From: Crocodylus rhombifer
Lineage: Eukaryota; Chordata; Crocodylia; Crocodylidae
Length of the DNA stretch: 64,000 nucleotides
Assembly (NCBI GenBank): GCA_038503035.1
Contig: JAVSML010025226.1
Span: 515,949 to 579,948, forward strand
Reading direction: 5' to 3'
Shown: piece by piece, positions 42,791-55,424 of the stretch
Numbering within the stretch: the stretch's first letter is position 1
Layout: every line of letters starts with the position of its first letter
The notes under the pieces: model-generated
What the model was told of the DNA's origin: nothing
Database searches by the model: none
What the model saw: only the letters and a program-made list of their open reading frames with translations
Program-made: the position numbers and the translations under genes

Positions 42791-44630
42791 TCATTCCATC
42801 CTGTGTGAGATCTAGAAATATCTAGGGTACTCTTTCTTAGCTCTCTACATTTGTATGTCTGAAGACTGGGAACAAGGGTGCGCTAACTAAACTTTTAATG
42901 TTTTTAATGCTATTTATTGCAAAATGTCTGTGAAATTAGCAGTATAAACTGTTTACCATTAATACTTAACTAAATATTGACCTAACTTATTAGGCAGAGC
43001 AAATATGAGTAGGGAAGGAAAAATGCTGATGAGGATGTTATGCCTTGGACTTATTATTATGTTGAATTTGAACTTGGAACTTTTGGCCTACCCTTGTTGG
43101 CAAATGTCATGCCAGCTAACCACAAAGGTTAATACTTTATTTGACTATATACTTGGATCAGCATAAGTACTAAATTAATATAATTGAGACTGTGAGAGTA
43201 ACCCAGTGTACCCACGTGTGCAGGATTGGCACAAGTTTAGTTTTAACTAAAAGTCCCATGTATGTCATCTCAGTTGTTCAGATTTACTCCAGAATTACAC
43301 CGATGTAACTGTGAGAAAAATAGGATCTGCACTGCCCTAACTAGGAGAATTTAGCTGTGTAGCCACATTGTAATACAAGGTTGAATTTAATCATAATAAA
43401 AACATTTTACACCAAAAATAATATTTACTTCCCTTTTCTGCCTCTGTTTTGAGTGTTTCATATTGCCTATTGATTACAATATGAATTACAGTGTACCCTA
43501 TTTGGCCTATAGGTTAATGTGTCATTGATGGCGATGTTTTATTTACTGAATTAAGTTTGCTATTGAGGTCTTCTTTATCTCCAAAAGGTTGTTAAAATCT
43601 TCCCTTGGTTAGATCCTGATGACACTAGTAACCTCTTCTTTTTTTCTCTTTGTTTAAAGAATTTCATGACACGCTGATACATTAGGAAATTTACTTGTAA
43701 AGGCTGTGGGAGAGGGAGCTGCCAATAATTTAAGACAGTTGATGATACAGTGCAAACTTTATATTCTATGCTTTCACATTCTCTTCTCATCCACCTGCTG
43801 TTTTTATGACCTGGAAATCACAATATTTTGTTTATGATGGTAATTTGTTATATGGCAATAATACAGCAAAAAAAAAAAAGAATTTCAAATTACTGAAATA
43901 AAATGTTAAAGACTGCTCAGGACTCAGATTAAGGGAGAAATGGTGGAATGTAATTCCCTTTGATGAAACAATGCAATTAGTTTAATAAATAAAAGAAGAA
44001 CAATTAGATTAATAAATTAAGGCAATCCCTTTCTTCAGTGGTTGTGATGAGCCAGTTCCTTCTTTTGAGCATAGTTTGGGCAGGAAACTATTGCAATATA
44101 GATGATTCCTGATTCAAAGGCATGTCATGCTATTCTTTCATATCATTTCAATTTAACTATAGGCAAATGCTAATCTGAAGTATTTCAAGTATGTATTTTA
44201 ACTTTCTGTGTTACTAAATTTACAAATATTCTGGCAAACTACAATGAGATCCCATGGCTTATCATTGAATAATGATATTTCTTTGTGTCTGACACTATAA
44301 ACCGCCACTAATAATTTAGTAATTTAATTATTAGTCTAATCAGTTAACATTCAGGATGCAGAAAGATGCAGCTCTCAGTCATGAATTTTTTGGGTGAAAT
44401 TTTCAGACGGGGTGAAATATTGTGACATTTGTGCATACACTGTAAGTAGTGAGGAAACAGGCTTTGAGCATTCACACACAGGTGTAGTCCCAGAGGTCTA
44501 CTGTTCCCATGGTGCTGGCCTGTTCCTGTTTCCTTGTGAGGGAAATTGAACACATGGGAGTGTGAGAGGCAATGACAAGTCATAATGTTACAGTGCGATG
44601 ATTAACTTTGCGAGTCAGTATCATTAGTTG
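42791..44630. other. AT-rich unique sequence
   Basis: Near 43270-43335 the words cagatttactccagaattacacc and gtgtaactgtgaga-like text resemble an old dispersed repeat. Nothing else is recognised. Confidence 0.5.
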
Positions 44631-45508
44631 TGTAACAGGGAACCCCAACCCCGTTAACTGCAATTGGGTGGGGCATGACTTTTGTAGCCTGCAGGGCCAG
44701 ACTGGTGCAACACTTGCCCCAAGAAGAACTCCAGCCTTGAAACCTCGGCCTGCTAACATCTTCGGGAAAACTGCAGGACAAGAGCAGCCCAACAACTCAT
44801 TGGAAAGGAGGTACCCTGGGGCTGGGGGAATCAAGGCCACCCCTTATGGAGGTGACAGTGGTTATGGCCCTGAAGGGGTTGAGCTTGAGTTAGAAGCAGG
44901 TGGTTAACTCTTTGTGTGTTGGTTTTCTTTTCTTTATTTAAATTTGTGACTGGACGTCTGGGTTGTGGCTGTAGGGGAGGTCTGGAAGCCATGGAGCAGG
45001 ATGCCGGAGGTACTCTGTGAGACCAGCTTTGGTCAGAGACATGGGGCTGGGCCTGCCTGAGTCTGAGGCAGTGGACCTGGGCTGAGGGGGCTCAGCCACA
45101 TAAAAATGGCAGGGGCAAAGAAGGCTGAAGCCTGGACAATGGTTGGGACCTGAGGGGCCCAGTGTCTATTTAGGACTGAGAGATACCCTTGCAAGGGGCA
45201 AATGAGGATAATTGGCGAGGCACCGACGTGACCATGGGGGTAGGTGGAAGCCATGATTTTGGTCCTGAGGCACCTAAGATGCTTTTAAAGAGGCAGCATA
45301 CCCTTGGGCTGAGAGCAGAGAAGAAAAGGCACCAAGGAATAGACCATCCCAGCCCCCATGGGCAGCCTCCCCTTTATATATGCAACATCAACTTGTGGCA
45401 GAAGAGAGAAGGCCTATGAGGTGGAGGAAGTCAGGGAATTTGGGCAGGCCAGTCTGGCCAGTAGAGGCATCAGACTCAGGGGAGGCCAAAATACCCAGGT
45501 GTGTCACA
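44631..45508. repeat. Possible solo LTR (low confidence)
   Basis: The segment begins TGTAACAGGGAACCCC and ends GTGTCACA, giving TG/CA termini about 880 bp apart, and it is more GC-rich than its flanks. On the minus strand a TATA-like word, GCATATATAAAGG, lies at about 45371-45383, and AATAAA near 44950. No internal coding sequence and no matching 5-bp flanks were found, so this may be another kind of repeat. Confidence 0.3.
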
Positions 45509-48214
45509 ATGAGGTTGATGACTGGGATGGCACAGGGGATTGAAATAGAATATTTTACTTGTAGGACAATGCTTATATATAGCTCAAATAAAGCACAATC
45601 AAAACTTATGTGTAATACCTACCCTACGTAGTGGTATGCAGTCATCACTATTTCAGTTTCAAGTAGACAGGTACCCACATCACACAAAATACCATCAAAG
45701 CTCTCTGTTTAGTTTGCAGTCCAAGTACAAGAGGCAAGAACTGTATTATCTGACTTTGTCCTCTTTCTGGATATAGCGCATCTAGTGTAGGGTTGAGGCA
45801 CTGTGGAAGAATGAGGCAGAAGCCTGTTTTGCACTGGCTTATGGTCTGTAGATAAATGAGAGTTTTCCATTTTGTCAGCCTAACACCTTTCTCCACTCAA
45901 AGACACTGGTCAAAGTCTCTTCCCTGGAGACAAGAAGAGCCCTGCTATTAGAATTTGGAGAAAAGAGAAGGTACTATTGTATATGCACCACAGTGCCCTG
46001 GAATGATGTCAGTGTTGGCAAAGTAATCACTGCAGTCAAACATGGAGCCACAAGTACCTCACAAGGATTGCTGTGTTCTCAGTTTGCCTAAAGAAGTCAA
46101 GAACAATGCAGGTAAAGGCAGTGCAATTGCACCAATGTATAGAATCCCTCCCCCACTCCTGCCCAACTCCCCCCAAAAAGAAAAGTTAAGAGGACTCGGA
46201 GTAAAGTCCAATGCTTCTAAATTTAGTAATAATTATGTTTCTCTCTGTTTTCTGTTATTTACTTCTATATTTAACTACCTGTAGCATATGGGGAAGGTTA
46301 CTCTGACCTTGCAGGGAATAACTTATTGTGAAGATATCATTATCAGCTAACGATATATATACAACTATCTATGAACAGATGTACAGGGCACACACATTTG
46401 AACATTAAATGTATATTAAATAATCACATATTTTGCAACCTATACATTATTCACAATTACCATTTTTGAACTTTAAAATAAAAAAATTAATTAAAAAAAA
46501 GAAAGGTAGCCACCATTCCTCATCTTAAGAAATAATAACTGTTGTCACATAGTCACATCACATACATTCTCCAGCTCTGCTTCACTGACCAGTCTTTGGC
46601 AACTTATGAAGCATTCATTGGTAAGTCTTTGGCAAGTTGTGTAGTTCACATTGCCTTCTTTTTCCTAGCTTCTGTCAGGGAGAAACAGAATAAATGGGAG
46701 TGAGATATGGTGACAAACAAATGTCACACCACAATTAAGACCTGTTCACTCCTCTGTTTTCTGCACACAGGGCTCAATAAGTGAACAATTAATAAAATAA
46801 AATCCCTGACAAACAGCAACCACATCATGTGGTAATGACTTTCAATCTTTGTTGACCTTGGGAGAATTTGAATGGACAACTCAAGTTGCACAGCTCCGCG
46901 TTCTGCTACCTATGCCCTTACTCAGCTCAGTCCTGTGATTTGTATTTTTATGGAACTTACCACGCCTGCCACCAATTGCCCTTCTATTTCTGGTCTTGCA
47001 GAGTTTACCTTGCAGCATTGGCATACACCTTTGCAATCTTTTTTCCTTAATTTGCTACTTGTGACAATGGTGAAGCTGGCATAGTGACTCAAAGACTCGT
47101 GTTTCAGGTTTATATATATATAAAAGCATAAAAAAATATATACAAAAATATATAAACTATAAAGAAATATTGTAGATTTAAATGAAATGTAGCATGGGGT
47201 TTGAAGAATGTAGACACGTATTGTAAGAGTGTGGGAGCTGTAAAAACCATTATCTTTTAGCAAACAATAGTATCTCGTGAAATAAAGCAATGTTTTTAAT
47301 GAAGAATCATTGTAACTGTTATACTGGATAGGGATAGAGTAGCTCATTGATTAATACATACAGCAACGTCCCCTGAAACATGACTGCATTAGGTCTTTAC
47401 TCTTTTGCAATGATATGCAAGCTGTAATAAAGCTTTTACAGTTATTCAATATCATGAATAGCATTAGTGATCTGATCAGAGTTGCTGGCTGAGGTGGAAA
47501 ACAAAACAAAGACTACAGATGCTGGACATTTTAAAGTTCTCAGCAGGGCTCAATTTTTGTTTATGTTTCTGGTTTATTAAGGTGATAAATAGAGGTGAGG
47601 AATGACAGGGAGATCATTTGACCCAACTCCTATTTTTGGTTGCTGTATAAAATAGCTTAAATTTGTCTGAAGGCAATTAAGAATTTCTTGATTGAATTCA
47701 CAGTAATACAGTACAAGAAGGCACCATCATTTAATCTGCAGTTAAGTGTTTGGCCTTTTTAAACATGCTGTAGTCTAAGGATGTAGAATATCTGCACAAA
47801 TTCATGTCTGGCCCCCTGAGCTGCTCTGATTAATTTCTGAATCCAGAGCTATTGTTAAACATAAAATTATTTTCTGTTTCTTTGGCTGGATACCATATAT
47901 CACACTTCTGTCATGCAAAAAAATATATATAATTTCTGGGGTAGCACGTCACCATTTTTCTATAGATATTTTGGTAATTGACCCCTGATGTAAAAGTGAT
48001 CCAGCACACACCAGCTTGACACATGGAGTATGCAATACCTTAAATGCTGAAGTATATTTTAGATATGTTTTAACCAGAATTTGTATGGTAAAATTTATTT
48101 CCAAGGGATGCTGTCAAGTTTGATTGACATATAAAAAGAACTGCTGAATCTTATTGGCCCTGCATTAAAGTTCTTGTCTTAGAACCCTCCATAAGTTTTA
48201 ACAAGCAACTATAG
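45509..48214. other. AT-rich unique sequence
   Basis: No gene is supported. A patch rich in TATATA lies at 47110-47160. The remainder is noncoding without recognisable repeat families. Confidence 0.55.
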
Positions 48215-48335
48215 ATCAGTTCTGCAAGTATCATTCACGCAAATACTTTTACCATATAAATATTCCTACTTGAGTTTACTCCTATTTAAGAACTATTTGC
48301 TTAAGTAAGTATTTTCAGGAATAGGTCCAGTGCTT
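48215..48335 (+). repeat. Old dispersed repeat fragment
   Basis: Text of the form tctgcaagtatcattcacgc, tttactcctattta and ggaataggtccagtgc matches a high-copy sauropsid repeat that I know by its 'gcaagcacttac...tgcaggatcgggcc' wording but cannot name. A second copy is at 56255-56400. Confidence 0.4.
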
Positions 48336-51300
48336 AATAAAGTTATCTATTTATTTCAGTCTACTTCAGAAACAGAAGCAGCACAAAAGAGTAAGAGTCT
48401 CACCATGATAAAATTGATGCATGTGATCTTTGAGAAACATGGAATACATTTATGTCCTATCTAACATATGTAAGTAAGTAATACCTCACACTTTTATATG
48501 ATTATTTGGTACCAAATCATGGATAAATATGAACTTTTAAAGGACTTTTGCAACTGTCGTATTGAGGGCACATATGAGTATTTATATTTGTACATGTTAT
48601 ATGCTTCCTTTACCATAGTTTTAAAGCCATATTAAATTGTGTGCCTTTAGAAGCATTTCCTAATTGATTGCATTCACAATTTAAAAAGTGAGAAATTAAA
48701 TGTATGTAAATAATGTAAAGTGGTCCTTTCTCAAATGGTACCAATTGAAAGGTTCCAATTACAAGACAGTTAAAAGCATCACACTGTTCTTGGTAATGCA
48801 GTATGGCACTCAGTTGGACTGTTGTGAAAGAATGCAAAATAATAGTCAAAGGGTATTAAGAATTTTGTAAGAACTTAAAGCGAAATGCAAACTGCTGAAC
48901 TCTTCCATTCTTGACTTCTTGAGAGTTCTGGTTACTTGGCATCCCTTGGAAGCACTCAGGATCGTCAATGATCAAACCCTAAATTCTTCCCAAGAGATAC
49001 ATTTTAAAAGAAGTCTGATTTGAAAGAAGCATAAAGTGAAGGTCATCCTATTTATATAGCCTCTCCCCACTCCCCATGAAATAACCAGTGTCATAGAAAG
49101 GTCACCTAGCTTTATTGTCATCTTGTCCATGCATAATAAACATTTCTGTTCTTAAAGCAATCACAAAAATTGTTTTGGTCTTAAAGAATGTGATTTAAAT
49201 CGAATAAGTGTTGTACTTTCCAGATTCTATCCCTAATTAGTAAAAGGGGTCAATTATCAGGTCCTTCAATGAGCTGTAGTATTTAAGTGTTCTCATCAGT
49301 AGGAGGCCATTTATTGTAGAAGACAAAAGGGCTGAGAACTATTTTCCTGATACTGTTCTGGGGTTGTTTTTCTTTCTTGTATTCTTTATATTTTAACTTG
49401 CCTCTGGGTAAAATTTCAGTAGTCCCATCATTCCCTAGCTTTTTCAGTTGCTTACCAATATTGTCTCTTTCTTCACATTAATGTAAGCCTGAATACCCCA
49501 AATCTTTGAATTGCAATTTATATGAATTTTCTCACATGGTCTTATCTAACTTTCCACTATATTTTTAAAATCTTATTTTAAATATGGGGAATCTCTTTGA
49601 AGTTCTGCCCTCCTCATCTGCATTCCTTTTCCAAAATATAAATAAAGCCATCCAGGTAAGTTGTAGTCATATTCTTACAGGGGAATAATTAAATTGCTTT
49701 AGGCCTATGATTTGTAATAACTTTACAGTTGTGTGGGACCACAGCCTATGGTGTTCCGTACAAATAATCAGAAGGGGCCAAATTCTCCTTTGAAGTGGGA
49801 TATTTTAGTAGAAAAGTAGCATGCTGTACCAAAATACTGTTTCCTGTTAACTATGTCCTTTTTACATAAATATCATTTTATTCCTGTTTTCTTTTCTTTA
49901 GTTGACTCCTACCAAATCTACATTCCAACTGATTAACATAAAATGTTTTCATTCCAACCATACAATGATTCATCCATGTCCGTAGCTGAATAGTCATAAT
50001 TTATCAGATTTATAGAGTCCTGGTTGTTAAATTTATATGGTCAATTTGTTTTACAGTAAAGATTTTTCTTCTTTTTTTTCTATTTCAGTATTCGGTGAAT
50101 ACCACAAAACACTGAAATCAGGGCTAATGTGTTCCAACACTTCCACAAAACTTGGCCTTGTATGGTTTCGATTTAATCAAGAGAAAGATGAAAGTAGGTG
50201 TGTGTTACTTTCAACTCCTTAGCCATTTTGCCATCCATCTTAGTCAATGTGTGGTTGCCCAGGACACGGCATTAATGATAGCTGTCAAAATAATAGTCTG
50301 AGGGTTAGAGGTCAAGAAAAATATGTAAAAGACTTCAGGGTGAACCAGATGATAAAGTAACTCATTTAGGCCATTAAATGCTAGAATAGTATAGACTTGA
50401 TGGGTTCAGGGGTTACAAGAAGCAAGAAGAGTAAATGGGGACATCTTCAAGTAGTTTACTCTTGTTAAAAGATGAAAAAAGATGATAATAGCATTACCAA
50501 ACAAGCGCACTAAAGGCAATTTTCTTAATTATAGTGCTGACCCAGCAGTGCACAGAGAGAGGTCTTGTTATTAGAATGAGAGCTTTTACTTTCAAACAAT
50601 ATTAACCCTTCTCAGTACTGTATGACTTAATTAAGAGTATTCTTGGAAGTTCTGCATCTGTCAACATTTTTACATTTCTGTCTGCATTTGCAAGTCAGTG
50701 GTTCAAGATACAAGCAGTTTCAAATGGCTGTGTGGTTTCAGTGACTTTTATTTCAATTTAGGTATTTTCTTAATGAGAGCATTCAAACTGTTTATAAGTC
50801 AAACTTTAACAGTCCACAGCATATTTTACATGCACTTATACATCCATCTTCTCACCTTAATATTTTGTATCTTCTAGTATTCACAAAGACAATGTTACAT
50901 GATCCCACACTGGTCCAAAAAAATTAAATCAAAATTGTGCTTTGATAAAATGGGTCTCATGAAAATGCTTGTGAAAACTGTTTCTCATTATCCAACTAGT
51001 TCTAAATATGATTCATTATAGAAAACAGAAGCCAAATACAAATTTACTAGTTAAGCTTTCCAGAATAATTTACAGAGGACAAGAAGAGTAGCATGTCCTG
51101 GTCATTATATTACCTAAAAAGCCAAAGGGAGGATGTTCTTTAGTGTAGAGATATTCAAAGGTGCCCTGTAGAGTTACAAGCAGAAGTGTAATTGTGGAAC
51201 TACTGCTCTTAACTTTATTAAGTGCTTTTGAAAGTTCCAGCGAGGTTGACTCAATATGGAGATGCTTCTTGACCATCTTTACCAGGAATAGGAAACCTGA

Positions 51301-52029
51301 TGATCTGTAAGACTGACAAATGGAATGCAAATGACTTCTGTGGAAAGAGAAACTAGTACAGTTGTCTGGTTTCTAGAAGTGTTATTCCCTTCTTGGTAGC
51401 ATTTCTTTAGTCTTGCCTGGACTGAGTTTCAAACAACTGTTCCCCATGCCAGGTTCTGATTTCTTGCACTCAGTACAATATATTTAGTTGGCTTTAGTTG
51501 CATTTGTTGAAAACAGTTTTTCAACAACCTATAAAAGAACCATTTGTTTATGATCATCTTTGGAGTCCTGTTTGAAAGGAGTAACTGGAGTTACTACAAT
51601 ACCATCTAATTTTGCTCTATTATGTGACTAGGACAATAGAACCCTAAAGCCTGTGTTGATGGATCCAGGGAGATAAAACAGTACAGATATGACTTCAGTC
51701 CATCATCATAAGAAGATCACTCATTAGTATTACTAGATCTGTTTCTAGGAGGAAAAATGAAAGAGTCCTCTACTTCCATGTCTAGAAAATGAATCTTATG
51801 CAGGGCTGAAAAGATCTAGAACCCTCCCTTCTTAACTTAGGCTCTTCCTCACACTGCTGCTTTCAATGTTTGTTGTCTCAACTAGTAAATTGTGTCAAGC
51901 AAGTGTCTGGGAAGCTCAATGAATCAACTGGACACTTTAAAAGATAAAGTAAAGTATACACCAAATTGCTAGTATATTTTCAGTGTGGTGTTTCACAGTG
52001 GTTATGGTATCATTATTATGGCTATAATA
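48336..52029. other. AT-rich unique sequence
   Basis: I see no gene, no recent insertion and no long repeat in this 3.7-kb stretch. It could be intron or intergenic DNA. Confidence 0.55.
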
Positions 52030-52118
52030 TTACTATCTGTATTATAGGAGCACCTGGAATCCAAAAGAAATTCAGACTCTCATTGTACTTGGCACTATAA
52101 ATGCACATCATAGTCTAC

Positions 52119-52603
52119 ACAGAAGGCACAACTACACGAGGTGTGGAGTTGCCTAATTATCTCTGCAGCAAAGTCTCAGCAGAGATATGTGTGGCCCTAC
52201 TAGGTTGCAGTAAACTAATTAACTCTGCTGTAGGTTGGTACTTGTCAACACAAGTACTATCCTACGGCAATGTTATTTAGTGCCCCACAATGCATGTGTC
52301 AGTATTGAAAGGGCTGTCTGGGGCACAAGGATGCATCAGTGTGGGGGTGCCTGCCATCTAACCCTGCACTAAAGTACACTCATGCAGCCCTTCCGCAGCA
52401 CATTGAGCCGGGTCAGAGCAGCCCTGAGTTGGTAGGCTGACCCGCCCGGCCCTTTGCCAGCCAGGGCTGCTCTGACCCGACTCAATATGCTGCTGTCCCA
52501 GATGCATGTGTAAACAAGGTGCCAAAAACCAATAAACTCCGGTGCAAACTGTGCCAGAGTTTTTTTTGGTCAAATCAATTTCACATGTAGATGCGCCCAG
52601 ACT
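52119..52603. mobile_element. Short TIR DNA transposon (hAT-like, non-autonomous)
   Basis: The left end GGCACAACTACACGAG and the right end CATGTAGATGCGCCC are inverted relatives of each other and of the ends at 58.7-59.1 kb (words of the type ctacacaag/catgtagata). The body is less than 0.5 kb and has no gene. It contains a strong internal hairpin at 52397-52491. The target duplication could not be settled. Confidence 0.6.
52397..52491. repeat. Hairpin with 30-bp arms
   Basis: The arm 52397-52426 (AGCACATTGAGCCGGGTCAG and on to CCCTG) is the reverse complement of 52462-52491 with two mismatches, across a 35-bp GC-rich loop. It lies inside the short TIR element. Confidence 0.92.
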
Positions 52604-52790
52604 CTGCCCCAACAATTTTACAAGATAGAATACTGGACAGAAAAAGGAACCGTCACATGCCTCTTTACCAATGAGATACTGAGTCTCAGAGACTTGCCAT
52701 GGTCACAGAGAAAGCCTCTGGGAAAGCCAGAATTTTAACTGAAAGTTGCCAAGTCTCAATTCTGTGCCTTACTTTCAAAATCTCGTATTG

Positions 52791-53235
52791 GTAGATACTG
52801 TTCATAGGGTATTGCAATATATTATTGCATTATGTAGACTGGAAAAAAATTAACTCTAACCCAAACCAACATAGTCCATGAATGTGTGCACATGCTCATA
52901 CTGCAGTTTCACATTAGAGTAATGTATTCCACCATTAAAATCAGTTTAAAATCAAATGTGCTGATGTCTGGTTTGGAAAACTTGCTAGCTGACCAGGCAA
53001 AGAACATCACAATGGCTAATGGAAACTTTTTCTTCTACCTAAATGGTGCAGTTGTCTAATTTGTTTAGCTAAACTACATTAGCCATACTGAAAGTTTTAT
53101 TATCATAGTCAAAAGCAGGAAACAGGTAGCGGACATGCTGTATTTTTAAAATTAAAGCAATTTAAAAAAACAAACTCAGTTTTTTATTCATTAGATCACT
53201 TGTTAAATTAGATGCTCATTAATTTTAATAACAGG
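52791..53235. other. AT-rich unique sequence
   Basis: Nothing recognised. Confidence 0.5.
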
Positions 53236-53302
53236 ATCACAGTAACTAGAAATGGAAAAGACCTATTAGATCATTGAATCCATCTCCATTAAAAGGGCAG
53301 GA
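53236..53302 (-). repeat. Decayed CR1 tail (tentative)
   Basis: The words actagaaatggaaaagacct, attagatcattgaatccatc and aaaagggcagga follow the reverse of a CR1 3' UTR (ggatggacta-gatgacct-type text) with many differences. Confidence 0.45.
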
Positions 53303-53308
53303 TGTAGT

Positions 53309-53330
53309 TATATATATATATATATATATA
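53309..53330. repeat. (TA)n microsatellite
   Basis: Eleven TA units next to the decayed CR1 tail. Confidence 0.95.
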
Positions 53331-53471
53331 TGGATGTATCAAATATTAAACTCAGATGACACTGTAAATACTTCTGTTTCCTTCATAGAGTGCTGATGCT
53401 AAAAGCTTTGACACTGAGCTGTTTACTCTTAAAGGAAACTTAGGGCCACATTCTGACCCTCCTTGATACAT

Positions 53472-53522
53472 ACTGGACTCGATGATCTCTCGAGGTCCCT
53501 TCCAGCCCTGATGTCTATGAAT
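53472..53522 (+). mobile_element. Minimal CR1 3' end
   Basis: Only about 50 bp of a CR1 tail is present: ctggactcgatgatctctcg, aggtcccttccagccctgat and gtctatgaa. Very short insertions limited to the 3' UTR are usual for CR1. Confidence 0.85.
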
Positions 53523-54499
53523 ATATATAAAGAAAGAAGAGCAGGAAAAGCAAAATGAGGAATAGTGTACAATTTCACACAGAGTTGTATAGAGGCTTGT
53601 AACACCCCTGTGTTTTCTAGGGGAAATGTCAAGACACTGCAAGGAAGCTGTGTTTAAGGGTGTTTTAATGGTAGTTAAGCTTTGGGCTATATAAGAAATG
53701 GTTTTCTTATCCCACAAAATCTTCTGCAATTTTGAAATATTTTTGTTCCACATCAGGACAAAAATCAAGAACTTTCAAAGTATTTCTTCAGAATCTACAG
53801 CTAGAGAGATCTACCCCAGTAGCTATTCTAAGACCTCATAGGTGTCTGCACAAACTATTGGTCTGTAGAGTCGGTCTTTTTCATGATCTCTTTGACCCAA
53901 GGAACCTGAGATGCAGAAAACCAAAGGTTGAGTTCTAGTCCAATGAATATTTAGTTGTTTATGAAAAGTGGAACAACTCCAACAGGAAGTACTGAGAGAA
54001 TATCCCCATTCAGTGGGGCACTCATCTCTAATATAATGGCTGAGGATTAAGGTTTAGTGGTCTGAATCAGACAACACTGTGACCTCAGTATTGGTCTCTC
54101 ACATCACAGGTTAGTAGCATGATCGGTATAATTTCTGGACTCAAGATAACTCTCTCATTGAAAGGATTCTGGTGCCATTCCTTTGAATGGTCTGGTTTTG
54201 AAGACTCAAAATTTCCAGTGAAAAGGCTTTTCACTCAAAAGTTCACAACTAGCTTTAGGTATATGTGTAAGGAATCTTTACTGTGATCTTGTGAGGCTGA
54301 ATATAAATTTACTTAACAGAAATATATGTTAGGAGAAAACATTTGGTGTAATCTTGAAGGCTTTTTTTTCCACTTTGCTGAAATTACTTCAGAGTAGACA
54401 GTCCTTTACTCTTTTTTGCTGAGCTCACAGTTTGACCTATGACTTTTCTACCCCACTTCTCTTAGTTGACTACCTTGAAGGACATTTATTTTTGAGATC
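53523..54499. other. AT-rich unique sequence
   Basis: No gene or repeat recognised. Confidence 0.5.
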
Positions 54500-55424
54500 A
54501 GCAGATAGGAAAGAACAGGGACTTGACCAATACCACCTGGGGACAAGCAGGCACATTAGAGGACAGGTCAAGAATTCAGGAAGGCCTTGACAGGCTGGTC
54601 CTATGGACTGAACAGAACCAGATGAGGTTCAGCAGGGACAAATGCCAGGTCCTTCATCTGGGTAGGAAGAGCCCTCACCATATCTATACAATGAGTGGTG
54701 GTCCACTGGTTGGCACTGCATTTGAAACGGACCTAGTGGTGTCAATTGGCCAGAGAATGACTATAAGCCACCAGTGCGATGAAGTTGCTAACAGAGCAAA
54801 TAGAATTGTGACGTGCATCAGCAGGTGTGTCACCAACAGATCCAGAGAGGTGCTCCTGCCCCTCTATTCGACGTTGGTGAGGCCACAGCTGGAGTACGTT
54901 GTCCAGTTCTGAGCACCACACTTCAAGAAGGATATGAACAAGCTCAAAGGGGTGCAGAGAAGGTCTACCCATGTGATCAAGGGCCTGGGGGACAGGCCCT
55001 ATGAGGAGAGACTTCTGGATATGGGTTAGTTCAGCCTGAGCAAAACAAGGCTGAGAGGTAACTTGATAGCCACCTACAAATATATTAAGGGCGAACACCA
55101 GGATCGAGAACAACTTTTCAGAAAAGTCCCCTTGCCCCCCCCCCACTGGAAGACACAGACCAATGGACACAAGCTAGTCGAGGAAAAGTTTCGGCTGGAC
55201 ATAAGAAAAGACTTCTTTTATGTACAGGTAATTAGAATCTGGAACACACTTCCAACAGAGGTGGTGCAGTCACCATCTTTGGTGGTCTTCAAAAGTAGGC
55301 TGGACAAATACCTCATTAAGCTCATTTGAGCCTAATTACCTCTTGCCCATGGCAGGGGGCTGGACTTGCTGACCTTACAGGTCCCATCCGGTCCTTGTTT
55401 CTATGATTCTATGGTTCTATGATT
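54500..55424 (+). mobile_element. CR1 LINE copy, 5'-truncated
   Basis: The copy begins at the FADD region of RT and continues to the 3' UTR ggggctggacttgctgacct, then tctatgattctatggttcta at 55410-55424. It has DRSRIQEGLDRLVLWTEQNQ, FSRDKCQVLHLGRKS, VSIGQRMTISHQCDEV, STLVRPQLEYVVQF, GERLLDMG-like text, LVEEKFRLDIRKDFFYVQV and FKSRLDKYLIKLI. Its octamer-type end and coding text show a subfamily different from the others in the window. It is the only sizeable recent-looking insertion in the right half. Confidence 0.94.
54523..55329 (+). pseudogene. CR1 ORF2 C-terminal part (broken)
   Basis: Two open stretches, 54523-54912 (129 residues) and 55063-55329 (88 residues), cover RT after the palm and the C-terminal region. 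A stop follows EYVVQF at 54910-54912, and the next 150 bp are frame-damaged. The catalytic FADD text is already lost (TNTTWG here). The run cccccccccc near 55137 may have caused a slip. Confidence 0.85.

Larger units (their letters stand above)
52030..52790 (-). repeat. MIR/CORE-SINE-like copy split by a DNA transposon
   Basis: The left part (52030-52118) reads tactatctgtattataggag, cacctggaatcc and attgtacttggcactataaa. The right part (52604-52790) reads actctgccccaacaatttta, gatactgagtctcagagact, ccatggtcacagagaaagcc and gtctcaattctgtgcctta. Together they match the same minus-oriented SINE as 36338-36575. The middle is replaced by a TIR element. Confidence 0.65.
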
